A stretch of DNA of 64,000 bases, from the NCBI RefSeq assembly GCF_015476115.1, contig NZ_CP064295.1:3156001-3220000 (forward strand), in the 5' to 3' direction. Below the pieces are notes generated by a model, which saw only the letters and a list, made by a program, of their open reading frames with translations, had not been told where the DNA came from and searched no databases. Each line of letters begins with the position of its first letter. The stretch's first letter is position 1. This document shows positions 8,235 through 16,694 of the stretch, piece by piece. The position numbers and the translations under genes were made by a program. Source of the stretch: Aegicerativicinus sediminis. GTDB taxonomy: Bacteria; Bacteroidota; Bacteroidia; Flavobacteriales; Flavobacteriaceae.

Positions 8235-9662
8235 TTATTCTACCCTTACAAGTTCATTAATCATTCCATTAAATATAAAAGCGTGAAAAGGTAGTACACT
8301 AAACCAATAAAGTCTACCAGCAAGTCCTTTTGGACGGAACGTGGCGGTTTGTTTAAGTTTACCTTCTTCAATCTTAAATTCTAACCAAGCTTCACCAGGA
8401 AGTTTCATCTCGGCATAAAGCAACAATTTCTTCTTTTCTTTATCTGAAAAAATTACCCTCCAAAAGTCTAAAGAATCACCTGCATGAAGAGAATTTGGAT
8501 GAGTTCTTCCACGTCTTAAACCTATTCCTCCCACTAATTTATCTAGATAGCCTCTTAGCTTCCATAAAGGGTTGCCGTAATACCATCCTGTAGAACCTCC
8601 AATGGACCATATTTTGTTTAATGTTATGGTTTCATTTTTAACCGTACGCTCCTTATAATCTTTAAAACAACCATATTTAGGCACATTGACATATTTATGT
8701 AATTTATGTTTTAAACGATTACTACTTACAAAAGAATCTTTCCAACTTGAAATTATGCTATTCTGTTCAATTTTTTCGAATGCGAGTTTCACAGCTTCAG
8801 AATATGTAATTGGTTCAACATTTAAGATTGAATTCACCTCACTCGGTCTACCAACAATTTCAACACCTAAACTATCCACTAAATTTCTTGCTAATTTGTA
8901 AGATGTTGAAGTAACAAAATAAAGCCAATAGGAGGAAAGTTGTGGGGTCATTACCGGAACAGTAATGATCCGACGGTTTAAGCCTCGGATTTTTGCAAAT
9001 TCCAACAGCATGGTTTTATAGGTTAGTACTTCAGGCCCAAAAATGTCGTAGGTTTTGTTGTATACTTCTGTATGTCCCTTGGCGTTATTTAGGAAACTGA
9101 GTACGTCTCGTACTGCAAGAGGCTGGGTTTTTGTGTCTAGCCATTTTGGTGCTACCATAACAGGTAATTTTTCCACAAGGTCCCTGATAATCTCAAAAGA
9201 AGAACTACCACTGCCTACAATGATCCCAGCCCTAAAAATGGTTAAGGCATATACTTCTGATTGTAATATATTTTCAACTTGCCTGCGGGATGCAAGATGT
9301 TTTGATAATGATTCATCATTAGAAATTCCACTTAGGTAAATGAGCTGCTTACAAGAAGTTGTTTCTAAATAGGACTTGAAATTTTCTGCAGTTTTCTCCT
9401 CTAGTGATTGAAAATCCTTAGATGTTTGAGACATAGAATGGACCAAGAAATAAGCCGCATCTATATCTTTCGGTAATTTTTCTAAAGATTTCTTATCCAA
9501 TAAATCCCCTTGGATGAAGGAAACATTTTGATCGTCTTTGTGAATATCATCTACTCGGAGTAGATCGCGAACCAAACAATAAACTTCACTTCCATCGTTT
9601 ATCAATAGGGGTAAAAGACGTTTGCCTATATAACCTGTTACACCTGTTAATAAAATTTTCAT
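8235..9662 (-). CDS. NAD(P)H-binding SDR with C-terminal DUF2867
   Basis: A two-domain protein of 475 residues. Residues 1 to about 290 form an atypical/extended SDR with the nucleotide motif TGVTGYIGKRLLPLL and a SYAS-like block LIYLSGISND. The last 150 or so residues match DUF2867, with WKLRGYLDKLVGGIGLRRGR and a closing LPFHAFIFNGMINEL. Proteins with this pairing are often found beside photolyases and are of unknown function; an NAD(P)H-linked membrane or lipid step has been suggested by context only. It lies 21 nt after the ABC1 kinase and 11 nt before the FeS photolyase, so one transcript is likely. Confidence 0.87.
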   Translation of the reverse strand: MKILLTGVTGYIGKRLLPLLINDGSEVYCLVRDLLRVDDIHKDDQNVSFIQGDLLDKKSLEKLPKDIDAAYFLVHSMSQTSKDFQSLEEKTAENFKSYLETTSCKQLIYLSGISNDESLSKHLASRRQVENILQSEVYALTIFRAGIIVGSGSSSFEIIRDLVEKLPVMVAPKWLDTKTQPLAVRDVLSFLNNAKGHTEVYNKTYDIFGPEVLTYKTMLLEFAKIRGLNRRIITVPVMTPQLSSYWLYFVTSTSYKLARNLVDSLGVEIVGRPSEVNSILNVEPITYSEAVKLAFEKIEQNSIISSWKDSFVSSNRLKHKLHKYVNVPKYGCFKDYKERTVKNETITLNKIWSIGGSTGWYYGNPLWKLRGYLDKLVGGIGLRRGRTHPNSLHAGDSLDFWRVIFSDKEKKKLLLYAEMKLPGEAWLEFKIEEGKLKQTATFRPKGLAGRLYWFSVLPFHAFIFNGMINELVRVE

Positions 9663-9683
9663 TGTTTGATTTTTGTATGTACT

Positions 9684-11000
9684 CTAATCGATGAGAGTTA
9701 CATAATTATTAATTGTGACATCTTTAGCCTTCAAATCAAACATGAGGTTATAGAGCCCAAAAAACATACGGTTAATATAAATGAAATGTTTAGAACCTCG
9801 ATTAGAATTGTATTTTCTAATTTCTGAATTTTTGGCATACAGTTCACCTAAATTAATTACCTCCTTAAAAAACGATTGGTCCGAAAAATCAAACGTTTCA
9901 TTATGGAAGGGTTTTGTAAATACTTTTAAAAGATCTTTGAACATTTTTTTGAAAAATAGCTTTTCTTCCTCGCTGTCAGATTCCATTAAAATTTCTAGTT
10001 CAAAAAGTTTGTTTTCGAATTTATCCTCGTTATTCAGTACTTCAGCTTGGGCCAATTCGAAATAAGGAATATAGAAGTCCAAAGGAATTTTTTTAATACA
10101 ACCAAAATCTAAGACAATCAACTTGCCAGAATTACTAACCAAAAAATTTCCGGGATGAGGATCTGCATGCACCATTTTTAAATGATGGATTTGAAACATA
10201 AAGAAATCCCAAAGTGCTTGCCCTAGCATTTTATTTAATTTCTCATCTGTATTTGTTTTGCAATAGGAGGCAAGATGAACTCCCTCCATATAATCCATTG
10301 TTAGGATTCGGGAATTTGATAAACTCTTGTGATAATTAGGAAAACGAAGATTAGGGATGTGCTTACAAGCATTTGAAATGAATTGGCTTTGGTCGAGTTC
10401 TTGAATGTAATTAGTTTCTTCCAACAACTTTTCCTCCACCTCCTTAAAATATTTATCAGAATCTTTGGAAGGTATATTGAACATCCTCAACGCAATAGGT
10501 TTTACCAATGCCAAATCGGACGAAATGCTGTCAGCAACTCCTGGGTATTGTATTTTAACTGCGTATTTATGGCCATCTTTTTCGGCATAATGAACTTGTC
10601 CAATACTTGCAGCATTCATTGCGTGTTCATTAAAAGTGTCGAACAATTTGAATGGACTTTTGCCAAATTGATTTATAAATGTCTTTTTGACCAATGGTGC
10701 GGACAAGGGTGGTACAGAAAATTGGGACAAGGAAAATTGCTCAACATAAGCCTTGGGCAAAAAACTTTTTTCCATACTAAGCATTTGGGCAACTTTTAAA
10801 GCACTTCCTTTAAGTTGTTTAAGGCTGTCATAAATATCCTCAGCATTTTTTTTATCGAGACGCTCTTTTGCCTCTTCTTCAGTATTTATGAGTTTATCTC
10901 CATAATACTTTAAATAGTTAATACCGACCTTAGTGCCAGTACCGACCAATTTAGATGCTCTTTGAATTTTGGTTATGGGAATTCGATCGATGCTCTTCAT
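9684..11000 (-). CDS. ABC1/AarF/UbiB-family atypical kinase
   Basis: A 438-residue member of the ABC1 (UbiB/COQ8) protein-kinase-like family. Visible elements are the alanine-rich loop NAASIGQVHYAE that replaces a normal P-loop, the nucleotide-contact lysine in YAVKIQYPGV, the catalytic block HADPHPGNF and the metal-binding DFG in VLDFGCIKK. The family KxGQ motif is altered to K69-V-A-Q72, a Gly-to-Ala change. The family supports lipid-quinone metabolism or related membrane lipid steps. Here the gene lies 4 nt from the TetR regulator and in an operon with an SDR and a photolyase rather than with quinone genes, which points to a stress-linked role. Confidence 0.88.
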   Translation of the reverse strand: MKSIDRIPITKIQRASKLVGTGTKVGINYLKYYGDKLINTEEEAKERLDKKNAEDIYDSLKQLKGSALKVAQMLSMEKSFLPKAYVEQFSLSQFSVPPLSAPLVKKTFINQFGKSPFKLFDTFNEHAMNAASIGQVHYAEKDGHKYAVKIQYPGVADSISSDLALVKPIALRMFNIPSKDSDKYFKEVEEKLLEETNYIQELDQSQFISNACKHIPNLRFPNYHKSLSNSRILTMDYMEGVHLASYCKTNTDEKLNKMLGQALWDFFMFQIHHLKMVHADPHPGNFLVSNSGKLIVLDFGCIKKIPLDFYIPYFELAQAEVLNNEDKFENKLFELEILMESDSEEEKLFFKKMFKDLLKVFTKPFHNETFDFSDQSFFKEVINLGELYAKNSEIRKYNSNRGSKHFIYINRMFFGLYNLMFDLKAKDVTINNYVTLID

Positions 11001-11004
11001 TATG

Positions 11005-11685
11005 TTAAGATTGGGATTTAAATTTCTCCTTATATAAAAATTTCCCTAAATCTAATACTGAGCGAATCGGCTGAAGATTTATAAGTTCAAAACTGGTTGT
11101 TACAGATTTTTCAATTAGAACGTCAGTTTTTTCAAAATTTACCGAATCATCTTCCAACCAAAATTTAAGTGTTATGAGCATCTGGGTCCAAGCGGCTTTG
11201 GATAACAAATTTTTCTGTAGGGTATTGGCATCCTTATTTTTAAGGTCAAGAGTGTCAATATCTAATTCTTTTACATATTCTTCAAATTTAAACCGTAGCC
11301 CCTCAAGAATCTCAATTTGCTTATTTATTCTACCGCTATCATCCAAGGACTTTAAAACATAGCTTCTGTTCTGTTTTAGTATTTCAAAAAAGGTGTAATA
11401 GAAGCTTAATAGTTTATTCTGACTATCGAAATTATTATAGCTCTTATCTTTTTTTAATAGAGCCATAGCCATATTGAAAAACTCCTCATAGATTCCCTTT
11501 TCTAAAGATTTGAACGATCCAAAATGATTATAAAATTGAGACTCATCCATTTTGTTTGATTTGGAAAATGCAAATACCGAGGGTGGTTGTTTTCCATTCT
11601 CCAAAACATATTCCATATAGGAAGTTAAAATATCCCTTTTAGATGGTTCTTTTTTAGCGGATTTTTTCGTTTTTGTTGTGGCCAT
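11005..11685 (-). CDS. TetR-family transcriptional regulator
   Basis: A regulator of about 226 residues with an N-terminal helix-turn-helix and an all-helical ligand domain. The DNA-recognition helix region is recognisable at MDESQFYNHFGSFKSLEKGI. I chose the start at MATTKTKKSAKK (11685) rather than the longer frame, because the extra 18 residues are hydrophobic and would overlap the operator. The lysine-rich tail before the HTH is common in flavobacterial TetR proteins. It heads an operon with the ABC1 kinase (4-nt gap), SDR-DUF2867 and FeS photolyase. The operator in front of it also precedes the gene at 6600, so it may autoregulate and control that gene too; an unlinked regulator is equally possible. 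Confidence 0.82.
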   Translation of the reverse strand: MATTKTKKSAKKEPSKRDILTSYMEYVLENGKQPPSVFAFSKSNKMDESQFYNHFGSFKSLEKGIYEEFFNMAMALLKKDKSYNNFDSQNKLLSFYYTFFEILKQNRSYVLKSLDDSGRINKQIEILEGLRFKFEEYVKELDIDTLDLKNKDANTLQKNLLSKAAWTQMLITLKFWLEDDSVNFEKTDVLIEKSVTTSFELINLQPIRSVLDLGKFLYKEKFKSQS

Positions 11686-11708
11686 AATTTTTTTGTTAAA
11701 ATTAATAA

Positions 11709-11750
11709 TGTTTAATCTTTTAAATAAAAAATTAAACAATAATTAACAAC
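11709..11750 (-). promoter_or_regulatory. composite operator in front of the TetR operon (site 2)
   Basis: TGTTTAAT at 11709-11716, 14 nt, ATTAAACA at 11731-11738, 4 nt, TTAACAAC at 11743-11750. The half-sites and all spacings equal those of the operator at 6623-6664. On the minus strand a near-consensus -7 box TAATTTTA follows at about the same distance as the perfect one at site 1. Confidence 0.65.
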
Positions 11751-11861
11751 GAATATAAACCTTCGTATAGTTTGCTTATATTTAAGGATTCCTTAACAAG
11801 AAGGAGGTTTTACTATCCTTAATTTTAGAAGGATTTAACTAAAAAATTAACTATTCACAAA

Positions 11862-12707
11862 ATGAAGCACTTATTAACCTTATTTGTAGTGGCAGCTTTT
11901 GGGCTGGGCGCTACTGCACAAATTCAAACACCAGCTGCTAGTCCACAAGCGAAACTTCAACAGACAGTTGGATTAACCGAAGTTACAGTAGATTATTCTA
12001 GACCCAATATGAGGGGTAGAACTGTCTATGGAGATTTAGTTCCTTACGATAAACTTTGGAGAACTGGAGCTAATAAAAACACTACTGTTTCTTTTAGCAC
12101 AGACGTAACAATTGCTGGTTCAAAAGTTAAAGCAGGTACCTATGCAATTTTTACAAAGCCGGGCAAGTCCGCTTGGGACGTGTATTTTTATTCAGATACT
12201 GAAAATTGGGGCACACCTCAAAAATGGGATGAATCTAAAGTTGTAGCAAAAGCAACTCCAGAAGTATATACAATGCCAATGGATATTGAAACTTTTACTA
12301 TTACCATTGATGATGTGGCTTCGGGATCAGCCGTATTGGGAATTTTATGGGAGAAGACCTATGTGGGAGTAAAGTTTGAAGTTCCTACTGATGAAATGGT
12401 AACCGCCTCCATCAATAGAGTAATGAACGGTCCGACCGCAAATGATTATTTTGCTGCTGCAACCTATTATTCTGCGGAAGGTAAAGATATTAAGCAAGCT
12501 ATCGCTTGGATGGATAAAGCTATGTCCATGACAAAAGAACCAGCTTATTGGCAGTATCGCCAACAGTCTTTGTTATATGCTAAGGCTGGTGAGAAGTCTA
12601 AAGCTATCGAAGCTGCTAAAAAATCATTAGAGGGCGCTAAAAAAGCTGGCAATGATGATTATATTAAAATGAATGAAGACTCTCTCGCAGAGTGGGGGGC
12701 TAAATAA
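11862..12707 (+). CDS. exported DUF2911 protein
   Basis: A 281-residue protein with a signal peptide ending at GATAQ. The body matches DUF2911: VTVDYSRPNMRGRTVYGDLVPY and WRTGANKNTTVSFS near residues 40-75, then KAGTYAIFT and WGTPQKWDE. The C-terminal 80 residues form helical, TPR-like repeats rich in lysine and alanine. The family is widespread in Bacteroidetes and has no proven function. It is divergent from the TetR operon, with about 175 nt between the two starts, and ends at a strong bidirectional terminator. Confidence 0.9.
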   Translation: MKHLLTLFVVAAFGLGATAQIQTPAASPQAKLQQTVGLTEVTVDYSRPNMRGRTVYGDLVPYDKLWRTGANKNTTVSFSTDVTIAGSKVKAGTYAIFTKPGKSAWDVYFYSDTENWGTPQKWDESKVVAKATPEVYTMPMDIETFTITIDDVASGSAVLGILWEKTYVGVKFEVPTDEMVTASINRVMNGPTANDYFAAATYYSAEGKDIKQAIAWMDKAMSMTKEPAYWQYRQQSLLYAKAGEKSKAIEAAKKSLEGAKKAGNDDYIKMNEDSLAEWGAK

Positions 12708-12728
12708 TATTTATATAATGAATATCAT

Positions 12729-12762
12729 AAAAGCACAGTTTATACACTGTGCTTTTTTATTT
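12729..12762. terminator. bidirectional intrinsic terminator
   Basis: A perfect 9-bp stem, AAGCACAGT (12731-12739) with ACTGTGCTT (12746-12754), has a 6-nt loop and T-rich flanks on both strands. It separates the convergent DUF2911 and WD40 genes. Confidence 0.88.
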
Positions 12763-13740
12763 TATGATTTCCTTTGTTCCGTTTTCGGCGTTGATTAGCA
12801 GAATTTCTCCTTTTTCCGAAGTCACCAATACTTTTTCCAACCCGTTTTGATCTTCAAGAATATCAATTCCCCATAACTTATTAGTAGTTGGGATATGCTT
12901 TAGTAGATTACCTTCAGAATTAAATATTCTTAACCCATCACTTGCAGTATATAAGCTGCTACCTTCCTTATTCCAGTAAATATTACGGTAGGGGGCCTTT
13001 CCCTTATCGTAGGCATCAAGAAATTGCCCATCTTTACTCCAATAACTTAGAATTGGATTGATGTTGTTTTCAATATTGCCATAATCTCCAGAAGTAAAAA
13101 ATTCGCCAGACGGATGCCAATTAACACTTAAATGAAGTGTTTGCTCATCCATGTCAACAATTACCTTTACCTCATCAGAATCTAAACTGTATAAAGCAAT
13201 TTGTGAACCGACTACAGCTATTGTTTTGCCATCAGGGTTCCAATCTAAATCGGTTATTCCTTTAGGGTCTACCTTAATTCTCTTTTCAAATCTACCCTTA
13301 TCACTGAAAACACTAAGGTATCCATCATTATCACCTATCGCAAGTTTATCCCCAGAAGGAGACCATGCCATACCCCGTGCACCATCAACCGATATGCTAT
13401 CCAATTGAATGAATTGACTGGTTGATAAATTCAGAATTCCAGGTTTATTTTGTGAAACTTGAAGATTAATACCAATTAAGGAATCTTTTGGATGCCAAAT
13501 TGCGCGGGTAATTGTATTGCTGAAAAAGTATTTTTTAAAAATTGAATTTGACCCAGTATTATAGATGAATAACGAATCATAATTACCACCAACAGCAAAT
13601 AAGGTATTGTCAGGACTGTATTCTACCGTCCATAGAATGTCCTCATTTTTATGCTCTGCAGATTCCATAGTCGATGGTTTTTCCTTTTTGCAGGAAATCG
13701 AAAATATTAATATCAAACCAAGTACAACGATTTTTTTCAT
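12757..13740 (-). CDS. WD40-repeat lipoprotein
   Basis: A 327-residue beta-propeller protein. The N-terminus has a lipobox (IFSISCKKEK), so it is probably a lipoprotein. WD40-like blades recur about every 40 residues, for example ILWTVEYSPDNTLFAVGG, RGMAWSPSGDKLAIGDNDG and TDLDWNPDGKTIAVVG. Such propellers act as protein-interaction platforms; no catalytic residues are visible. It begins only 4 nt after the MBOAT stop codon, so it is probably the last gene of the SGNH-SGNH-MBOAT operon and may interact with that O-acylation complex. Confidence 0.85.
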   Translation of the reverse strand: MKKIVVLGLILIFSISCKKEKPSTMESAEHKNEDILWTVEYSPDNTLFAVGGNYDSLFIYNTGSNSIFKKYFFSNTITRAIWHPKDSLIGINLQVSQNKPGILNLSTSQFIQLDSISVDGARGMAWSPSGDKLAIGDNDGYLSVFSDKGRFEKRIKVDPKGITDLDWNPDGKTIAVVGSQIALYSLDSDEVKVIVDMDEQTLHLSVNWHPSGEFFTSGDYGNIENNINPILSYWSKDGQFLDAYDKGKAPYRNIYWNKEGSSLYTASDGLRIFNSEGNLLKHIPTTNKLWGIDILEDQNGLEKVLVTSEKGEILLINAENGTKEIIK

Positions 13741-13744
13741 ATTT

Positions 13745-15403
13745 CTAAAATTGGAAATATATGAACGGTTGAAAATCTGTTGAAAATGCTTGATAACATA
13801 AAATCCCTATAAAAATTGCATATATCGCCTTAAGTGGCAATGAGCTATTAGCATAAAACCCCTCAATTCTATTCTTAGTGGATTGCGGTAACCAATGGGT
13901 TATATAACCAACTAGCATTACCCAAAATACAGCTTGATAATTTATTAGTATCGCAATTGCACTCGACCAATCAAAATTGTTGGCGACTTGGTAATACCAA
14001 CGCGAAATATGATCCATGCTTTCCCCTCGGAAATAAATACGGGTAAATGTTATAAAAACAAAAGTTACAAGAATTTTCCAGGCATGGACAACCCATCCCT
14101 TTTTGTTTTCATAAGGGCTAATTTTACGCCAATATTTATAAACCAAAATCCCCAAGCCATTCAATCCACCCCAAATAACGAATTTCCAAGAGGCACCATG
14201 CCATAGTCCCCCAATAAGCATGGTGAGCATAAGGTTTATGTTGGTATTGACATGCTTTCTCACAGCCATACTATATTTAGCTAATAGCATTAATATTAAC
14301 ACCAGAGAGCAAATAATTAGGGCCAGGGTAAGATTTCTAAACGCAAGGACAACTCCAATTAAGATTATGGTCAAAATAATGTATGATGCTCTTGTACCAT
14401 TTCTATTGCCGCCTAAAGGAATATAAAGATAATCACGTAACCAGGTCGAAAGGGAAATATGCCATCGTTTCCAAAATTCGCCCGCGTTTTCCGCTTTGTA
14501 TGGAGAATTAAAGTTAATTGGTAATTGAAAGCCCATTAACAGAGCCAAACCAATCGCAATATCTGTATAGCCAGAAAAGTCACCATAAATTTGAAGCGAA
14601 TAACCGATCATTGCCATTACATTGGCAAATCCAGAAAACATTTCAGGTGCATCAAATACTTTGTCTAAAAAATGCATGGCAATGAAATCTGCAAAGATCA
14701 TTTTCTTTACGAAGCCTTTTAAAATGAAATAAGTTCCTGAATCGAAATCAGCTTTAGTTATGGTTGTTGGACGATTTATTTGTGGCACAAAATTTTCTGC
14801 CCGAACAATCGGACCTGCTACCAACTGTGGAAAGAAACTGACATAAAATCCAAAATCTAAAATTGATTTTAACGGTTTTACTTTATTTCTATAGATATCT
14901 ACACTGTAACTTATTGTTTGAAATGTATAAAAACTTATCCCCACCGGAAGAATAATTTTTTCTACGCTGAAATAGTTTAAGTTATTAAAACTGTTTCCCC
15001 ATTGGGCCAACCAATTAAATACCTCATAATTGGTATGGAATAGCATATTAAATGAGTCTGTAAAGAAATAAGCGTATTTAAAATAGCAAAGCACCGTTAA
15101 GTTAATAACCACACTACAGGTTACCAGAAATTTGCGTATTGTTGAATGTTGAGAGTTATAAATAGATTTTCCAATGAAAAAATCTACCAAGGTGGAAAAA
15201 ATTAAAATACCAACGAATAAGCCACTTGTTTTGTAATAAAAGAATAAAGAGGCTAAAAATAGATAAGAGTTTCTAAGGGATAATTTTTTATAGCAAAGGG
15301 CAAAGACAAAATAGGCAACTACAAAAAAGATCCAAAAATTGGCTTGGGTGAATATGAGAGGATATTCTTCAGAAAATGTGAAAATATCAACTAACCTATT
15401 CAT
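13745..15403 (-). CDS. MBOAT-family O-acyltransferase (AlgI/DltB-like)
   Basis: A 552-residue polytopic protein of the membrane-bound O-acyltransferase family. Key motifs are ILPVGISFYTFQTISYSVD, the RWHISLSTWLRDYLYIPLGG block and the catalytic-histidine region GGLWHGASWKF. Proteins like AlgI accept an acyl group in the cytoplasm or membrane and pass it outward for transfer to an extracellular polysaccharide. The partner transferases are the two SGNH proteins encoded just upstream (8-nt overlap with the nearer one). The modified polymer is not known and no polysaccharide-synthesis genes lie in this window. Confidence 0.92.
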   Translation of the reverse strand: MNRLVDIFTFSEEYPLIFTQANFWIFFVVAYFVFALCYKKLSLRNSYLFLASLFFYYKTSGLFVGILIFSTLVDFFIGKSIYNSQHSTIRKFLVTCSVVINLTVLCYFKYAYFFTDSFNMLFHTNYEVFNWLAQWGNSFNNLNYFSVEKIILPVGISFYTFQTISYSVDIYRNKVKPLKSILDFGFYVSFFPQLVAGPIVRAENFVPQINRPTTITKADFDSGTYFILKGFVKKMIFADFIAMHFLDKVFDAPEMFSGFANVMAMIGYSLQIYGDFSGYTDIAIGLALLMGFQLPINFNSPYKAENAGEFWKRWHISLSTWLRDYLYIPLGGNRNGTRASYIILTIILIGVVLAFRNLTLALIICSLVLILMLLAKYSMAVRKHVNTNINLMLTMLIGGLWHGASWKFVIWGGLNGLGILVYKYWRKISPYENKKGWVVHAWKILVTFVFITFTRIYFRGESMDHISRWYYQVANNFDWSSAIAILINYQAVFWVMLVGYITHWLPQSTKNRIEGFYANSSLPLKAIYAIFIGILCYQAFSTDFQPFIYFQF

Positions 15404-16694
15404 CCAAAGTAGTATAGTGATTAATTAAGGTATCATAAGATTCATCCGTAATTTCTGACCAAGCTTTTATAAATGCATTCAAAAACAAATCAGCTTTAAT
15501 TTCGTAACCTAGGTAGGTGAAGTGAATTCGGTCTTTAGGCATTAATTCATTTTTGTACCATTCGTTAGAGGAGCCAAAACCACCCATTATAGTATAGAAA
15601 TCCCAAACGGCCATGCGGTACTTTTGAGCCAATTGTTTAATAATCTTTTCCTGGAGCGCTGTATTTGGGTTGGGGTTCCTTTTCCTATAATAATCATCGT
15701 TGGGTACAGTTAATAAAATAGCGCAGTCAGGGTTTATCCGCTTTATCATCTCAATAAAGGATTCATAATTATCCCTAAACCTGTCAGCATCAAATTTTGA
15801 TGGAGGCATATAGGCATCATTAGTGCCAATTGAAATAATAAACATGTCTGGTTTGTATAAACTTAATTGCCTTTCAAAAAAAGCACAGCGCTTGTACCAT
15901 TCAAAACTTGCACCATTTACCCCAATACTAGTGTATTCTATACCTGGACCGTTGTTCATATATTCAGCTCCCATGAACAAAAACTCAGGATCAACTGTTG
16001 TAGTGTCTTTTAATTTAATTTGAAATGCAACAGAATCAATTTCATAAGGAAATTGATACTCTACATACATTTTATCAGTATTAACCCTATTAGTATAGGT
16101 AATTGTGCTATCCAATGGTTTTAAATGATAATCATTTTTCCAGGTGTTATAGAAAATCCTTAATCGATCAAAACAATAGGGATAGTTAGTATAGTTTTTG
16201 TGATTGGATTTAATGTAAATAGTATCAACTTTATCCCTAAATGCAGCAGTAACACCTGCCAAACCCCAAGCTACACTATCTTTTCGTATTGAACATCGGT
16301 AACCTTTCCAAAGCTCTTTATTAGCTTCTATCCGGTAATTGGTTGGGTTGTTTGTATGGGCTAATTGAAAAGGCACAACAAATCCTCGTTGACCCATTGA
16401 GGCAGCGTTAGCATTTTGTAAATAAGTCCTTACTTTATTTGAGTAAATATCTGCTTGTATATGTGAGCCTCCAATATGAAAAATGTGAAGTTTCTCCTGT
16501 TTTCCTTGATATATATTACTCATCTTTTTGAAGAACTTATCAAAAAAGGGAGAATTTTCTGCGTATTCAAACTTATTTGCCTCGAAATTAATAAGATGTC
16601 CAAGGCTCGGCTTAATACTATCTAAAACATAGTGTTGGGCAAAGGAAAACTTACCTAAAAAACAAAAAAGAATTAGGGCTATAAACTGTTTCAT
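15396..16694 (-). CDS. secreted SGNH/GDSL hydrolase, probable O-acetyltransferase partner
   Basis: A 432-residue exported protein (leader ending SFAQ). The SGNH fold is recognised by a modified first block HIGGSHIQADIY carrying the serine, by SIGTNDAYMP for the Asn-containing block, and by PKDRIHFTYLGYEI with the catalytic Asp-x-x-His near the C-terminus. The insertion between the first two blocks is long and beta-rich, as in AlgX- and PatB-like transferases. It overlaps the MBOAT gene by 8 nt and the second SGNH gene by 1 nt, which suggests a coupled complex in which this protein transfers acyl groups in the periplasm. Confidence 0.87.
   Translation of the reverse strand: MKQFIALILFCFLGKFSFAQHYVLDSIKPSLGHLINFEANKFEYAENSPFFDKFFKKMSNIYQGKQEKLHIFHIGGSHIQADIYSNKVRTYLQNANAASMGQRGFVVPFQLAHTNNPTNYRIEANKELWKGYRCSIRKDSVAWGLAGVTAAFRDKVDTIYIKSNHKNYTNYPYCFDRLRIFYNTWKNDYHLKPLDSTITYTNRVNTDKMYVEYQFPYEIDSVAFQIKLKDTTTVDPEFLFMGAEYMNNGPGIEYTSIGVNGASFEWYKRCAFFERQLSLYKPDMFIISIGTNDAYMPPSKFDADRFRDNYESFIEMIKRINPDCAILLTVPNDDYYRKRNPNPNTALQEKIIKQLAQKYRMAVWDFYTIMGGFGSSNEWYKNELMPKDRIHFTYLGYEIKADLFLNAFIKAWSEITDESYDTLINHYTTLDE

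Noticed and set aside
10383-10799. 138-codon plus-strand frame inside the ABC1 kinase gene
   Set aside because: Antisense to a clear gene, with no recognisable motif or start context.
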